In this document: piece by piece, positions 1 through 11,627 of the stretch
How positions within the stretch are numbered: the first letter of the stretch is position 1
How the letters are laid out: each line of letters begins with the position of its first letter
DNA from: Adiantum capillus-veneris
Taxonomy: Eukaryota; Streptophyta; Polypodiopsida; Polypodiales; Pteridaceae
Assembly (NCBI GenBank): GCA_014529385.2
Contig: CM043945.1
Location: 93,748,612-93,812,611, forward strand
DNA length: 64,000 nucleotides
Reading direction: 5' to 3'
Position numbers and translations under genes: made by a program
The notes under the pieces: model-generated
Databases searched by the model: none
Seen by the model: the letters and a program-made list of their open reading frames with translations, nothing else
What the model was told of the DNA's origin: nothing

Positions 1-450
1 ATTTGGGCACTTTAAAGCTTGAAAAATGACTGGCAAGAAAGCTGAAGATGAAAAAAATTCAATCTACACGCTGTCGTATGCCAAATTCACTTGAACAGAG
101 AGCTGTCCCGACACGACTACACGTAGAGGAGGCAAGGCAAGGGCAAAACCTGCAACAAAAACCATCAAGGAGGCACAACGATCTCAAACCTACAAAATTA
201 TGGTCTTTGGCTGAACTTTTTTAAGTTTGTACATGAGTTTTAGTTATATACAAGTCTCACTTTAAAAAACTCACTCATGGGCACTTGCAGTAGCCTAACA
301 ACTGTCACTAGACTAGCGACTTGCAGTGCATGTACATATGCTTGCAAAAGCAATCATAAAATCCCAACAGAACATGTCCAAATACTCCAATGAAATTCTA
401 TCTCAAGCCCATATGGACAATTTTAACCAAAAACGAGGTTCTCAAAATGC
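1..450. other. Gene-free sequence at window start
   Basis: No reading frame of useful length and no recognisable transposon or RNA motif is visible here. The sequence is AT-rich and appears to lead into the ~280-bp tandem array that follows. Confidence 0.5.
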
Positions 451-1330
451 GTGCAACAACGTGTATGATGTCTAATTGGTCAAATTGAAGTGAATTTCAC
501 TCTAGAGGTTCCTCACTACACTGACAACTCACAAGAAGTTTCAGAATTTAATTTTGACACTTTTTGTGCAAGTTATGATAAATTCAAGCATTCACTTGCC
601 TAGATCTGCCTTTTGGTCTTTAACAAGCCTAAAAATGCTTCAAATTTAATGAAAATTGGCCCGTATGCTTCCTAAATGCTATAGATCACAAAGGTTCACT
701 TGGATGTAACTTTTGGCCTTAGATGGCCTTTAAGACATCATACGTGTATGATGTCTAGGTGGTCAGAATTGAGTTCTGTTTCTACCAAAGGTGCTTGTAC
801 AATAGGAATATGTGCTCACAACAAAGTTTGGAATTAAAAATGCATAAAATCATTCCTTTTTGACAAGGAATTCTCGAAAGAGTTAAATTCCCTTAACTCT
901 CAATCTATAAGCCTAAATGAAATGAAATTTGGTGTATGTGCTCAACACAACATGCAGAAGATGGGTATAATGTCAAAAGTTTATTTTTGCTGCCAGAATT
1001 ACCCTCAAACATCATACACGTATGATTTTTGTTGATGAATTTTTGGACATAATTCATTCACAAGCATCCCTAAGTCTCTAGCACTCATTTTCAAGAACTT
1101 CTACAAATTTTCATGCAAAAAAGTGCTCAGAGTCACAAGTTTCTCTATTTTCCGTTTTTGACACTCCGTCTTTTGCTTTTTGGGTGTCAAGAGGAGTTGG
1201 TCAAAACTCTAGTCTCAATGTGTACTTAGGGTAAAACCCCCCTTTTGAACACTTTGGTGCAGTCAAATTTTTTAGATTTGGTCTCTAGATGCCCCTTCAG
1301 ACATCATACGCGTACGATGTCCAAGTTTAC
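451..1330. repeat. Diverged ~280-bp tandem array with a palindromic core
   Basis: A palindrome with 10-nt arms GACATCATAC and GTATGATGTC around a 2-nt centre recurs four times: about 451-472 (left arm degraded), 734-755 (perfect arms), 1008-1029 (partly degraded) and 1300-1321 (one mismatch). Spacing between copies is about 282, 274 and 292 bp. The sequence after each core is also loosely similar, with a TCTAATTGGTC-like stretch in the first two. This is best read as four diverged units of a tandem satellite-like repeat or part of a transposon terminal region. No coding potential is visible. Confidence 0.6.
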
Positions 1331-2480
1331 AGAACTACAGCTTTTGTACACAGAACTCTTGCACATACCCTCTTATATACACAACACCAACAGGTCATGA
1401 AAAAATAAATAAAAGAGCTGTTTACTGCATTTATTCCTCAAAATTAGACTTTTCAAAGAGTTTAAATGCAAACAAGCACTTCAACAAATAAATCAATGAT
1501 GAATAGCGCTAAATCAAAATTAGATCACTTACCTAAATCTACTCCTACACATCATATAGGGTTTTGCATCTATGAGTAGAAAAACTATTCAATGCCACAT
1601 ACAAACTAGAAAATTCTTTTATCACCTCACAAAATACTCATCAAAAACTACTGTAGTCTACAATGGATATTACAAATCCTAACTAAATCTACTAGTCGTA
1701 GACCCTCAGCAAGACACACGCTTCCTGGCTATCCACTTGATCTTGGAATAAACTCTTCTGGATCCACTAAAGAAAAATGATTTCTTTAGCCAAAAATAAA
1801 GCAAGAAACCATCACAGGAGTGTTAGTAGGACTACTACTCAAGTTCTTGTGTCTCGATATCGGTGCCAATGTTGCAGGAGCGAATCACACCACCCATAAA
1901 GTGCATGCAACACATCTTAGATCAACATAATGTCAATCGAGGACACAAATGACATGATAGACACAAGGAGGCATTCTCTTTAGCTTGTCAAGCTGAGACC
2001 ATCCCATGCATACAACACTCTGAAAGGCTAACTAAACCACAATCTAGAATCTAACTGCTCTCAACTACACCGCCCAACCCACATACAGACAATCGAAAGG
2101 AAACTCTTAAGGAACACCATCCCGTCACTAGGATACACTTGTCCCAAAGCCTCTACACTCAAAACCCTCAGTCTAGACCCATCTGCAAAAAATGTGTATG
2201 GAGACAGAGCAGTATTTCTGAAGTGTCTGAAACTGAAATCTAGGAGTACCTATGTGTAGCTTATGTCTCCACGATTGTAATGACTACTTGCAAGTAGAAA
2301 CAATATATCATTTGATATACTTACATTTGCAAATAGATCGTAGATGTGCCACCGCATTCACTCCATTCCACAAGGAATGCTTGGCATTGTCATGTAGATC
2401 TCACTGAGCCTAGCACAATGGTGTTGTCGATTCTCCTAGCGATGAACGATCCGGGAGTAGCGCCAAGATGAAGCTCACGG
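1331..2480. other. Gene-free stretch
   Basis: I see no open frame, transposon terminus or RNA gene between the palindrome array and the CT/CA microsatellite. Nothing specific is supported here. Confidence 0.5.

Positions 2481-2511
<31 letters not shown>
2481..2511. repeat. Compound (CT)n(CA)n microsatellite
   Basis: About 16 bp of CT repeat passes directly into about 15 bp of CA repeat. The same CT-then-CA arrangement recurs at 24,637, 37,603 and 37,851. Confidence 0.95.
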
Positions 2512-3519
2512 ATTGACGGCAGCTTAAAACTTGATCATGAGAAAAGTTCTCTTTACAAAATGACCTAGGTACCTTATATACTAAGGCTACCATAGGATAC
2601 CTAAAATAGAGTCCCAGGGGTACAATGGTTTTGTATGTACAATCTAGAAGTACCATTGCACCCTGGCTTCTACAACTAGACTAAATTCTCATTACAAATG
2701 ATGTTTTTAACCATAATTTATAGCATTTTATAACTCTCAAAAAATAAGGCTTTGTTGAGTTATGTCATGTTGTTGACCCAACGGTCAACAATAGCTATAG
2801 CTTGGGCATTGTCAACCCCTAGGGCTTGACTAAGTGCTATGCATGTCATGACCTTGCTGTGAAAACCAATGCCAAAAGTGGTAATTGCAAGTGATTTTTT
2901 CACCAGAATAATTACTTGGATTGTTTGAAGGATGGTAGCACCCACAAACCAAAATGGCCATTGGGGGAGAAATCCTTGTGTATGATGCACCCATCTTGCA
3001 TTAGTGGTTTTCCAATGTAGCGTGCAAGGGCTGCTTGAGGCCCAAACATTGTGTGCTCCACCACCCCCCCCCCCCCCCCCCCCCTTCCATCTAGCCCATA
3101 GCTCCATGCCCAAAACATCCTACAAAAATGGAATTAACCAAAAGCAAAGAATAAAGGTTGAATTATCAACATACAAGAGGCTTAGTATTACCTCTTGTTG
3201 CTTATCCTCATCATCTGTCATAAAAACAAATATCTAATTGACCCAAATGATTTTCTCATATTAAATTGATCATTTAATATGGGAGAATAAACAGGAACAA
3301 CGGTTAGAATATAGACATGTGCTTTTAGATCTATCTCAGTAAGGGGCCAATGGTAAAGGGGTCCAAATAAGAGACGGTCTATCGAAGATCACTGCTAGCT
3401 AATGGAGCTTAAATACCTTAGGGTTAGCTGCATTAAAGACCTCCAAAGGTTAGTGTTAAAAAACCCTTTGACCTTAGGTAAGCTAGGGCTAAGCTTGAGG
3501 TGGGAACCCGGCCCAAGAT
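2512..3519. other. Gene-free stretch with a poly-C tract
   Basis: No supported gene. A run of about 21 consecutive C lies at 3064-3084. Open frames that cross this tract encode homopolymers of Pro or Gly and are not credible genes. Confidence 0.6.
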
Positions 3520-3690
3520 TGAGGTGCTTGTCGTGTTTGATGACTAAGGTGCTTAAGGTGCTTGTCGTGCTTGATGACTAAGATGCTTGAGGTGTTTCTC
3601 GTGCTTGCCGAATAGGGAGCCTAAGGTGCTACAGGAACACGACCTAGGCTTGAGGTGCTTTGTCATGCTTGCTGACTAAGGTGCTTGGGG
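3520..3690. repeat. ~35-bp minisatellite
   Basis: Imperfect units built on AGGTGCTTGTCGTGCTTG and GATGACTAAG repeat about five times (starts near 3520, 3555, 3589, 3623 and 3651). It lies just upstream of the LTR of gypsy-1 and could be in the LTR's 5' flank or its outer part. Confidence 0.7.
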
Positions 3691-3789
3691 TTAGGGTGTG
3701 CAAAAGTCAACAATGATCCCTACAAGGAGGGGGTGATCCCTACAAAAGGGGTATGAGAGAGAACACACACCCTCATACAAGGCAAGCTT

Positions 3790-4709
3790 GGTACAAATAA
3801 AGCAAAAGGGACACTTGTCAAGTTCCTCCTCATGTTGCCCTCATGGTGTGCCTAAAGCCTATTGGTTGGCCACCCAAGGGGTGCAATGATAATTTAGAAG
3901 ATTAAATTAACTGTTTTTTGCATTTATCAAGTCCTCTCTTTGAAAGGGGAAAGGGGGACACTTGTCCCAAGACTACCCTTGTTGATTGTAATGCCTCCTG
4001 CTTGTGATTGGCTAGGCCTGGAGGGGTCCAATGAGCTTCAAGCATGAGCTAAAAGGGGGGCTCGACCAAGGAAGCTAGGGGCATGCTTGGGGGGGGTATA
4101 CTCTCCTGTGCGCGCTCGCACACACACACACACACACACTCATTGTGTATTGTGCAAAGTGCAAGAGCTCCCTCTCCTTCTCTAAGCAAGTAGAGAGGTT
4201 GAGAGCCAACACCAACACTCTTTGATATGGAAAGCAAATCCAACCAAAAGCCATGCTTCTTCTTCCTCTTCCCTATCCTCGTTCCCTGAGAGCTCTCTCC
4301 ACCTTTGAAGGTGTTTGAGGTTTTGGGATTGAGGCTTGGGATAGTTAATGCTTTCCACAAAGTCTATGTTATGATTGTGATGCATGAAGCTTTCCATATT
4401 CATTGCATCACCTAGGTCACAAGGAGCACAAATATTGTATTGTAACAAGTCTCTCTTGATGGGAGAAACTATAATACAAAAGCCTATTGGAAGGGGGACC
4501 GCTGGCTCCACATAAATGTGGTCCTCAACTGTTGTCATGTTCTCTAAACTCTCTCTCTTGCAAAACTATTGTTCATGCCAAATTACCGAAATGCGGTGTG
4601 TATGTTGCTACCGTCAATTAAGTTCACCTGCTATGCTCACAAAGTAAATTCATAAAATTACTTCTCTAATTTCCTCTACTCTCGAAGTTAATAGGCCATT
4701 TACATTATA
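3790..4709 (+). repeat. 5' LTR of Ty3/gypsy element gypsy-1
   Basis: This segment is collinear with 11,628-12,694: both contain a CA microsatellite, a conserved block around AAGCAAATCCAACCAA, and the shared end region AGGCCATTTNCATTAYA. The right end is fixed by the primer-binding site that starts two bases later. The left end is uncertain because the two copies diverge near 3,790-3,810. The LTR is about 0.9-1.05 kb, with indels between copies. It precedes a plus-strand gag at 5083, so it is the 5' LTR. Confidence 0.75.
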
Positions 4710-4710
4710 T

Positions 4711-4722
4711 TGGTATCAGAGC
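4711..4722 (+). promoter_or_regulatory. Primer-binding site of gypsy-1 (initiator tRNA-Met)
   Basis: TGGTATCAGAGC is the standard complement of the 3' end of plant initiator tRNA-Met used to prime reverse transcription. It starts two bases after the LTR end, which fixes element orientation as plus. Confidence 0.9.
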
Positions 4723-5082
4723 ATTTGGTTTCTCTTTTCTTGCTTAAGAAGATAGGTCCTTAAGTAGCCTATACATGGTTAATTTTGTTAATTATATTAG
4801 GGTAAGTGGGACTGGGATCTAATATCGATTTTGTTGAGCCTACTATGTGGGATATGGGGCACACCTCAAGAGCTTTGGACTTAATAATGGGGTCTTTTTT
4901 AAACTTTCCTATGGATTTACCATTATTGAGCCATAAGAAGTCCAGAAGGATCCTGCCCTCAGCAACTCTACAATATTAGACCCACTCCACTACTCTCTAT
5001 GATTAACCACTTTGAGACGTGGGTGTAGATACTTAAGTGCCAATTTTCAAAGGCTAAGAGTAGTAGCAACTAAGGTTTTGAA

Positions 5083-6546
5083 TTGCCAAAGCATACACTA
5101 AGTAGGTACACAAATTTTGTTAACATGGATGACAATAACCAAGAGAGTAGAATGAACATTGATAGCTTTGATTTTGCACATGAAGGTGCTAATAATGTTG
5201 CCCCCATGTTTGTCACTTATCTTTTTACTACTATGGGAAACCCTGCCTTGCAAGCCGAAGTTACCCAACAACTTTGTGCTTATGGGATTTCCCTTCCTCT
5301 CCAAGAGGGGAGAGAGCTTAGGAGGCCTCTTGAAGAGACCCCCAAAACAAGACTCTCTCCCATACAAGAGGAGGAATCCAAAGTGCAAGAAATAAATAAA
5401 ACTTTAAGTTTCTCTAAAGATGTGACTCCATGAAGATGGCGGTCTAGACGATCACCAACTCCTCCCAAGAGGAAACGTTCAACCCACAATCCTTCTCCTC
5501 GTCACTCCAAATGGGAAGAGAGGAAAAAAAGGAAGATAAGGGCAAGAAAGAGGTCACCCTCTTCTTCTTATTATTCACCTTCCTTCTCTTATGATGAAAT
5601 CTATGGCTATTCTCCTAAAGAATACAAGAGGGGAGGACATCACAAATCATACTGTGCATGGCAAAGCCTGTCACTAAAGCTCAAAAAGTTCAAAGAGGGA
5701 GAAAAGATTAAGGCTCTTTTCTTACCTATGATGGCACCTTTGGTGCTATCGACAAAGTGTTGGCCTTCATCTAGCAATTTGATGCAGCCATTGGAGACGA
5801 GGGCTTCACGGAGTCCTCCAAGCTACACCATGTGGCTATGCACTTCCAAAAATCGGCTCGTCAATTGTGGGCTAGCCTTTGTGGCAACGACAAATCCCCA
5901 AAGACATGGAAAACTCTACGAGTTTCCATCATGAAGCAATTCCTTGTAAACGATGCAAAGAACACAGTGCTTACCAAATGGCACAGTATGAAGCTTCTCT
6001 CTCATGAGTCAATCCAAAAATATGTACACAAGTTTTGGGATTTACATCTCAAGGCTACTGTCTTCCAAAAGATAGACTTCGTCGAGAAAAAGCAATAATT
6101 TTGTGTAGGGTTACCTGAAGAGATGGCCAGATACGTCAACTCTCAATAGCCTGGTTCTATCACTGGAGTAGTCCATCACCATGGTTGCTTCATGCATCAA
6201 TTTCCAACAAGTGGCTAGACGATGTGTCAAGCCCATGGAAAAAAAAGACAAAAATGATGCAAAGGGGAAAACCAATGCCCAAAATTCTTCCCAAGGCATT
6301 TCCAACAACAACAATAGGTCCAAGGAGAAGGGAGTTTACAAAGGCAAAACAAAACTCTCTCCTGAAGAGCTTGAAGCTTTTTGCAAGGACCATAAGTGTT
6401 TTAAGTGTGGGTAGCAAGGACATGGCTATCATTCTTGCCCCAAGAAAAATGCTTGCAATGAGACTCCTAGGGCTTCCACCATCGAAGCTCCAAAAGAGGA
6501 TGCTCATTGCAAAGGATCATCTCTCTCCTATGCTTGGGGAAAGGTA
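5083..6546 (+). pseudogene. gag of gypsy-1 (broken)
   Basis: Gag is the structural polyprotein that packages retrotransposon RNA. Readable blocks lie in changing frames: an N-terminal block at 5083-5433 ending in TGA, a basic Arg/Lys-rich stretch near 5450-5560, the central gag block at 5832-6098 (with the SARQLWASL and KTWKTLRVSI type helix motifs) ending in TAA, and a C-terminal block from 6181. A CCHC zinc knuckle lies at 6397-6438 with all four ligands (C-x2-C-x4-H-x4-C) but with TAG inside the motif where a residue should be. At least two frameshifts and three stops make this a dead copy. It sits directly downstream of the LTR and primer-binding site and upstream of the protease. Confidence 0.8.
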
Positions 6547-6834
6547 ATGGAGCATGATGCCGTCATCTTGTTGGATCCTGGCTCTACTCACAACTTCATA
6601 ACAATGGAGTTGGCCACCAAGTTGGGCATTCAAGATTTTGAGATGAGAGATATTATAATGGATGACACAACTTTGAGCGGACAGCAAGCCTCCGTTACTC
6701 CCTTGATTGAGAAGTTGAGGCTCCATGTCCATGTCGACAAAGAAAACTTTTACACCTCTCCTCTCCAACATGAGGATGCTGTCCTAGGGGCACCATGGTT
6801 CGATTGCATCACTGCCAACATTAAAGTTCCATGA
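6547..6834 (+). pseudogene. Aspartic protease domain of gypsy-1
   Basis: The protease normally cuts the Gag-Pol polyprotein. The frame reads VILLDPGSTHNFI, the usual retrotransposon protease active-site region with downstream LATKLG, and ends with GAPWF, a common distal protease motif. The catalytic loop is D-P-G (codons at 6574-6582) instead of D-S-G or D-T-G, so the enzyme would probably be inactive even without the surrounding stops. It continues the gag block and precedes the RT. Confidence 0.8.
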
Positions 6835-7529
6835 AAGGAGAATCTACTTCACCTACAGGGAAAAGAACATGTATAAAGATGCTAGTGAGTGTGGTCGCAC
6901 TATACCACTTGTAAATCCTACTACTTTTGATAACTCAATGAAGAGCTCAGTTTCTGCGTACATGATTTTTGTCAAAGAGTCCCTAAAAGATCCTAACATT
7001 TCATCAAATGTAAACGGTAGGACTCAAGAAGAGTAAGATTGTCTAATTTTTTTAAAGGATTCCAAGATGTGTTCATCGATGATATCCCTATGGACTTACC
7101 TCAAAACGAGGGGATGATGACCATTGAATTGAGCTTCTACCAGGAAGCTCACCGCCTAACAAGCCTCCTTATCAAGTTTCTCAAGCTCAACAAGAGGAGA
7201 CCATGAGACAAGTACAGGAATTAGTAGACAAAGGGATGCTGAGGCCTAGCTCATATCGCTTTTTTTCTCCAGTCCTTTTAGTGCAAAAGAAAGATGGTAC
7301 ATACCGTATGTGTCTCGACTATCAAGCACTAAACTATATCACTATCAAAAATAGATTTTCCATGCCTCAGGTAGAAGATCTATTTGATAAGCTACAAGGC
7401 TCTACCTACTTCAGTAAGATTGACCTGAAAAGTGGCTATCATCAAATAAGGATAGTGGATGAAGATATCCTAAAGATAGTGTTTTGCACAATGTTAGCGG
7501 GTCACCGCGACGAGACGTCTACAATATAG
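6835..7529 (+). pseudogene. Reverse transcriptase of gypsy-1, truncated
   Basis: The linker before RT is visible near 7050-7100 (FQDVFIDDIP). The RT fingers and start of the palm follow at 7203-7490: VDKGMLRPS, SPVLLVQKKDGTYRMCLDY, ALNYITIKNRF and STYFSKIDLKSGYHQIRI, all typical of plant Ty3/gypsy RT. Similarity ends near 7,490-7,530, before the Y-x-D-D catalytic motif, and RNase H and integrase are absent downstream. The rest of pol has therefore been deleted or replaced. Chromovirus-like affiliation is possible but not shown. Confidence 0.85.
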
Positions 7530-8435
7530 CTTTTTGGTACTAACATAATGTCAATATGAAAGGAAGCGACTCGGGATGGGGCATGGAGACTTAATGAGAG
7601 TGTCAATCTCATCAAAGTGAACTCATAGGGCTTTCATACTATCGAAAAGCAAATCAACCACTTCCTAGTCGTAAAATTAGTTCATGTCCAATCTCACCGC
7701 TCTAGGTTATCATGCCTTTTCAACATCCAAACGAATTTGGAATGCAACGAAACTTAAGGAGAGGTATTACAACACCTAAGGGTACAATCCTATTAGGTTC
7801 TGCAGTCATCTAGGAAGGTACATAAATCACAATCCATCACAAAAATTGTGCAAAAAACTAAGACAAAACTATACGAAAAGGTCCCTTTAAGCATAGAAAC
7901 ACTTATCCAAGGTCAAAACATCAAAAAACAACCATTTAAGACCTCATATCAATGCATTTATCCCACAAGAAAGACTTTGCGAACCACAACAGAATCAAGA
8001 ATGATTCCACTTAGATTGTAGAGTAAGAGACAAGGAACACAATGTGCTATTCGGAAATGAATGTTGATAAGCAGACAAGGAGAAAAGTGGATTACAAATT
8101 GTAGCAGCAAGAGGCTCTCACAGTGAACATCCAAAACTCCTCCTTGCTAATGATGATGTTTTTGTTGAAAACTAAGGGTTTTGAATTAAGAACTGAGGGG
8201 ACTTTCCCGCGGCCACTCAGCCACTTACAAGGGGTGTAGACCCAGAGGGACTAAGAGGCATGACAAAATATAATACACTTACAAATCCTCATTAACTCGA
8301 GTATTACAAAATTGGTTTAAATCCACCTTTTACGTGTCAGTACGTTGTGTCCACCAAATATTCCCCCCTTCCTATTTATTGCACGTCCTCATGCAATCTA
8401 TCTTTGAGTGTCTTCTAGTAGTTGATCGGTCTTTT
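7530..8435. other. Gene-free stretch after the gypsy-1 break
   Basis: Gypsy-1 similarity stops abruptly around 7,500-7,530. The 900 bp that follow hold no frame of note and no recognised motif. This is likely the unexplained flank of the unidentified minus-strand coding region that starts at 8,436. Confidence 0.5.
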
Positions 8436-9466
8436 CTATAGCATCCTAGTGAGGTGCCTGAACTTTTGTACCCTTGCCTCAATCTCCACTTTCGTCATTA
8501 GCTCTCTGAGAGGATTATTGTTGCTAAGAGTACTTTGATAGGCTACATGTCTGGCTAGCAAATCTTTGGTGATGGGATTAAATATGGAGGAGTCTACCTC
8601 AAAGAATCCGTTCATGGACGCCTCCTTGAAAGTCTTCATGTAGTGGGAGGGTAGGAACATGACTCTCGCATAGAATCCCATGATAACATTTTTGCTTGGG
8701 ATTTTCTGTCTCCACATTCCAACAGAGCCCTCTTGTGCCTTCGACAAAAATCTGTGAGGGATGCTCTGCTGCCTCTATATCATTGAATGTCGTTATGTAG
8801 GTGATTAGCATCCTGGCAATTTTTATGAGCATTTGGTATGCGAGATGTGGGATCTCCTTCATCATGTTGATGACCCCTCTGAGTGTCTGAACCATATACT
8901 TCTTTGATGGGGGTTTGTTATTGATTGGATTTGTTATAACAGGGTAGTTCAATATTGCCGATCTTTTGATTTTCCAATAGTAAACGCTGTCCCAGGATCG
9001 TCGTCTATTGATAGGATAGTAAGTTGGGTCGATCCTGAGATGTTGCGGAGCATTACTATAGTATGTTTCATATGTGGGTCGTTGCTCAAACCATTTCTTT
9101 CACCAGAGGGGTTGATTATCAATGAGAGGGGTTGATTATCAATGATAGTCTGAATTTGTATTGTTGTGATAGAAACATCTCTGTAATCCCCTCTGTTGTT
9201 TGGCTCTAGAGCAGGTAGCATTCTTTGTTTCCATAATCTGGCCTTCTGTTGCATCAGTGGCAGGGCGATCATCTCATGCCCAAGGTTTCTTACCACTTCA
9301 TCTGGAGTGATCATGAGCAGGGCAACCAATTTCAACACTTTCAACTCATCTTGCACATATTCTTTGTGTGAGGGATCTTTGACTTCTGAATCCAGTGCTA
9401 AATTTCTTCCTTGGCCGAATTCGAGATGGATGTTGTGGCTGGATCTTTAGATTCCTAGGTTACTTT
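8436..9466 (-). pseudogene. Unidentified degenerate protein, C-terminal block
   Basis: I do not recognise this protein. The region reads as protein on the minus strand in at least three frame segments: 9356-8949 (motifs DELKVLKLVALLMITPDEV and HEMIALPLMQQKARLWKQ), 8952-8599 and 8747-8436 (PITKDLLARHVAYQSTLSN). Composition looks coding rather than random, with amphipathic helices and few low-complexity stretches. Frame changes are needed near 8,950 and 8,740. A 20-bp tandem duplication at 9105-9144 is one visible frame-breaking event. The last stop is at 8436. The block continues the coiled-coil block upstream (higher coordinates). No RT, integrase or protease motif is seen. Confidence 0.5.
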
Positions 9467-10150
9467 TTATGTGCTTGTACTTGGCACATCTATTTGGTGA
9501 GCTTCAAAAGTGGACTGCTCAAATCCTCCTGTTTGCTCAAATTTCACTGGGGCTGTTTGTTTAGGCTTTTCTTGTGATGCCCTTAGAGCCTCCAAGTCTC
9601 CTCGGGCCTTTGCCAACTGCTTTCTCAAATCTTCAATCTCTTTGTCTTTGGCTTTTTGTAGTGCTCTATGCCCTGATGTCATGATTTGTCTGTCATATTT
9701 TTCTTGAGCAAGGGCCTCCTTTAGATCTTGGACCTCTTTGTTTAGCGAAGTTGATCTAGATACCAAGATTGATGAGCTCAACATTTCTTACAGGGCTAAA
9801 AGTTGGGTCAGAGTCTTGCTGACCACCGCATAGGACTCTTACATCTTTTCACTCTGCGCTCTTTCTCTAGTTAACTTTTCCTCTAGTTGTTGCTGCTCGA
9901 CTTGCAGAGTAGTGTTGGCCTCATTAAATTGTTGGAATTCTTTGCAGTAATAGGTTGCATTTTCTTGTTCTCTTTGCAACTATGCTTGGAGTTGTAACTG
10001 AACTTTTTGCACCTCCTCTATTTTATCTTTTAGATGCAGAGTGTTTTCAGCTGCTTTAGATGCCTCCTTCTTGGTGTCTTCCAGCTCGAGCTCATGCAAG
10101 CTCTAGAGAGTTCATTGGAATTGGAATTGAGGCTTGATCTTCTCTAAATA
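9467..10150 (-). pseudogene. Unidentified degenerate protein, coiled-coil block
   Basis: Minus-strand reading of 9784-9467 gives a strongly charged helical sequence (NKEVQDLKEALAQEKYD, KDKEIEDLRKQLAKARGDLE) with heptad-like spacing of Leu, which indicates a coiled coil. Upstream sequence to about 10,150 continues in the same style (EDTKKEASKAAENTLHLKDK, then Gln/Glu-rich) with several stops. It sits between the acidic and C-terminal blocks of the same presumed gene. Function is unknown; a structural or gag-like role is possible but unsupported. Confidence 0.5.
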
Positions 10151-10264
10151 GGCATCAATGGTGAATGACTCGATCATTTATGCTCCTTCTTCCATTATAG
10201 CTTGCAAACAAGGCGATCATGGTTTTTGTTGGCTTCTTTGGCCCTATTCTGATGTTCCAGCCTC

Positions 10265-11622
10265 TTATGTCATTCTTTCCTTTGTTTTTAGTACTTCAAC
10301 AGCAGCTGGAACTGCAGTAGATTCTGGCTCGGTTATCATCTTCTTCCTTGGCCTTTGTAGATTCGTGGGACAATTTGACATCATCGATGCGTGGCCTCTT
10401 TGCCTCTTCTCTTTCTCTGTGCTCCATCTTTTGTTTGAGCTCATTCTAAATTCGTTGCTGCATGTCGTTGGCAATGTTCAGAGCCTCCTCCACTTCCTGT
10501 ATTTTGTGTTGTTTGATTCGTTCAAGAGTTGATGTCTGCATGCATAGCAAAGGGATGTCTTCTTCTTCCTCTTCCTCTGTTTAATCATCCGCTTCTATTC
10601 CCTTGCTTCTTTTCTCTTTGTGCTTCTGTTGTCAGAGTTTTTCTCTTATCACTTGTGCTTCTTCCATTGTTCTTCTTGCTTGGGTAATTTGGATGGCCTC
10701 TGCCAACTAGGTTGTCCTTTTTTTTAATCATGTATATCTCATGGAAAAATCACTCCCCTGATCCTCATTTAAAGACTGGTATTCTGAAGGGGTATCTCTT
10801 TCTTTAGAACCCCCTTCCTTGCTATTGGGTGCATCCAAATTTGTTTTTTCACTTTCAATGTCCGTTCTTGTTGCGCTCTGCCTTGTTTGTTTAAACTCTG
10901 GTTTTGTCCTTGTGGATGGTCATGCTATTGGTTATACTACTCTTTTGGATTTGTGGATCAAATCTATATGTGCTTCTGCAGGTGGTAGATCAACAATCAT
11001 TCCCAATGCTTGGTAGGATATTCAAGTCATCACTGGTCCTGCGTTCATATAGGTCTTGCTCTTTTGGCTCCCCTTAAGATTTGCTTCTACTATGTTGTCG
11101 AGGAGGTAGTTGCCAAAGTCACAGCTAATCCCATTGCCATTACCACTGCCATGTGCAATAGCGGTTCATATGAGGCGCGATGGTAATTTTTTTGTGAGTA
11201 GATTAAATCTTGATATGTCAGCTTGTGTCTCTTTGTTTCAGGAAGGCTTTGTCGTTATTTGTTGGTTTTGTCTTTTGCAATAGATTGTGTGTCCCTTGTT
11301 GTAGATGGAGAGATTCATTGATTATTTTTGTGATGATTTTCACTTTGACTGTCGCTCCATCTTTGTCCGTCAGGGTGGCTTCCCCATTGTATTGAATAGA
11401 GCTTATGAGTTCATGAGAGCCCTTATGAAATCCGTCCCCCATGGCAGTAATCGTAGAAAGTTTTCCAAATGTAAGCACCTGGCCCCTGTCTGTACTTTTG
11501 ATTTTTGGTGTCGTGTCCACAATTCCCTTGGAAAGATGGTGGTTTTTACTATCTCTACATCCGCTGCATGAAATCTTGCGATGAATATATTGGCCGGTAT
11601 TGCTTTGAGCCCCTGTTCTGTG
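10265..11622 (-). pseudogene. Unidentified degenerate protein, acidic and basic block
   Basis: Read on the minus strand from 11,622 downwards, one frame gives a long protein-like run: VTEQGLKAIPANIFIARF, then VEIVKTTIFPRELW, then further down a run of six Glu near 10,565-10,580 and a Lys/Arg motif (KRPR) near 10,400. About ten in-frame stops interrupt it. Several stops stand where Trp would fit. The frame joins that of the block on the other side of the solo LTR if the LTR is removed. No family is recognised. Confidence 0.5.
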
Positions 11623-11627
11623 ACATG

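Noticed and set aside
2760-3237. Open frames on both strands across the poly-C tract
   Set aside because: The frames are kept open by homopolymer Pro or Gly and show no protein-like composition outside it.
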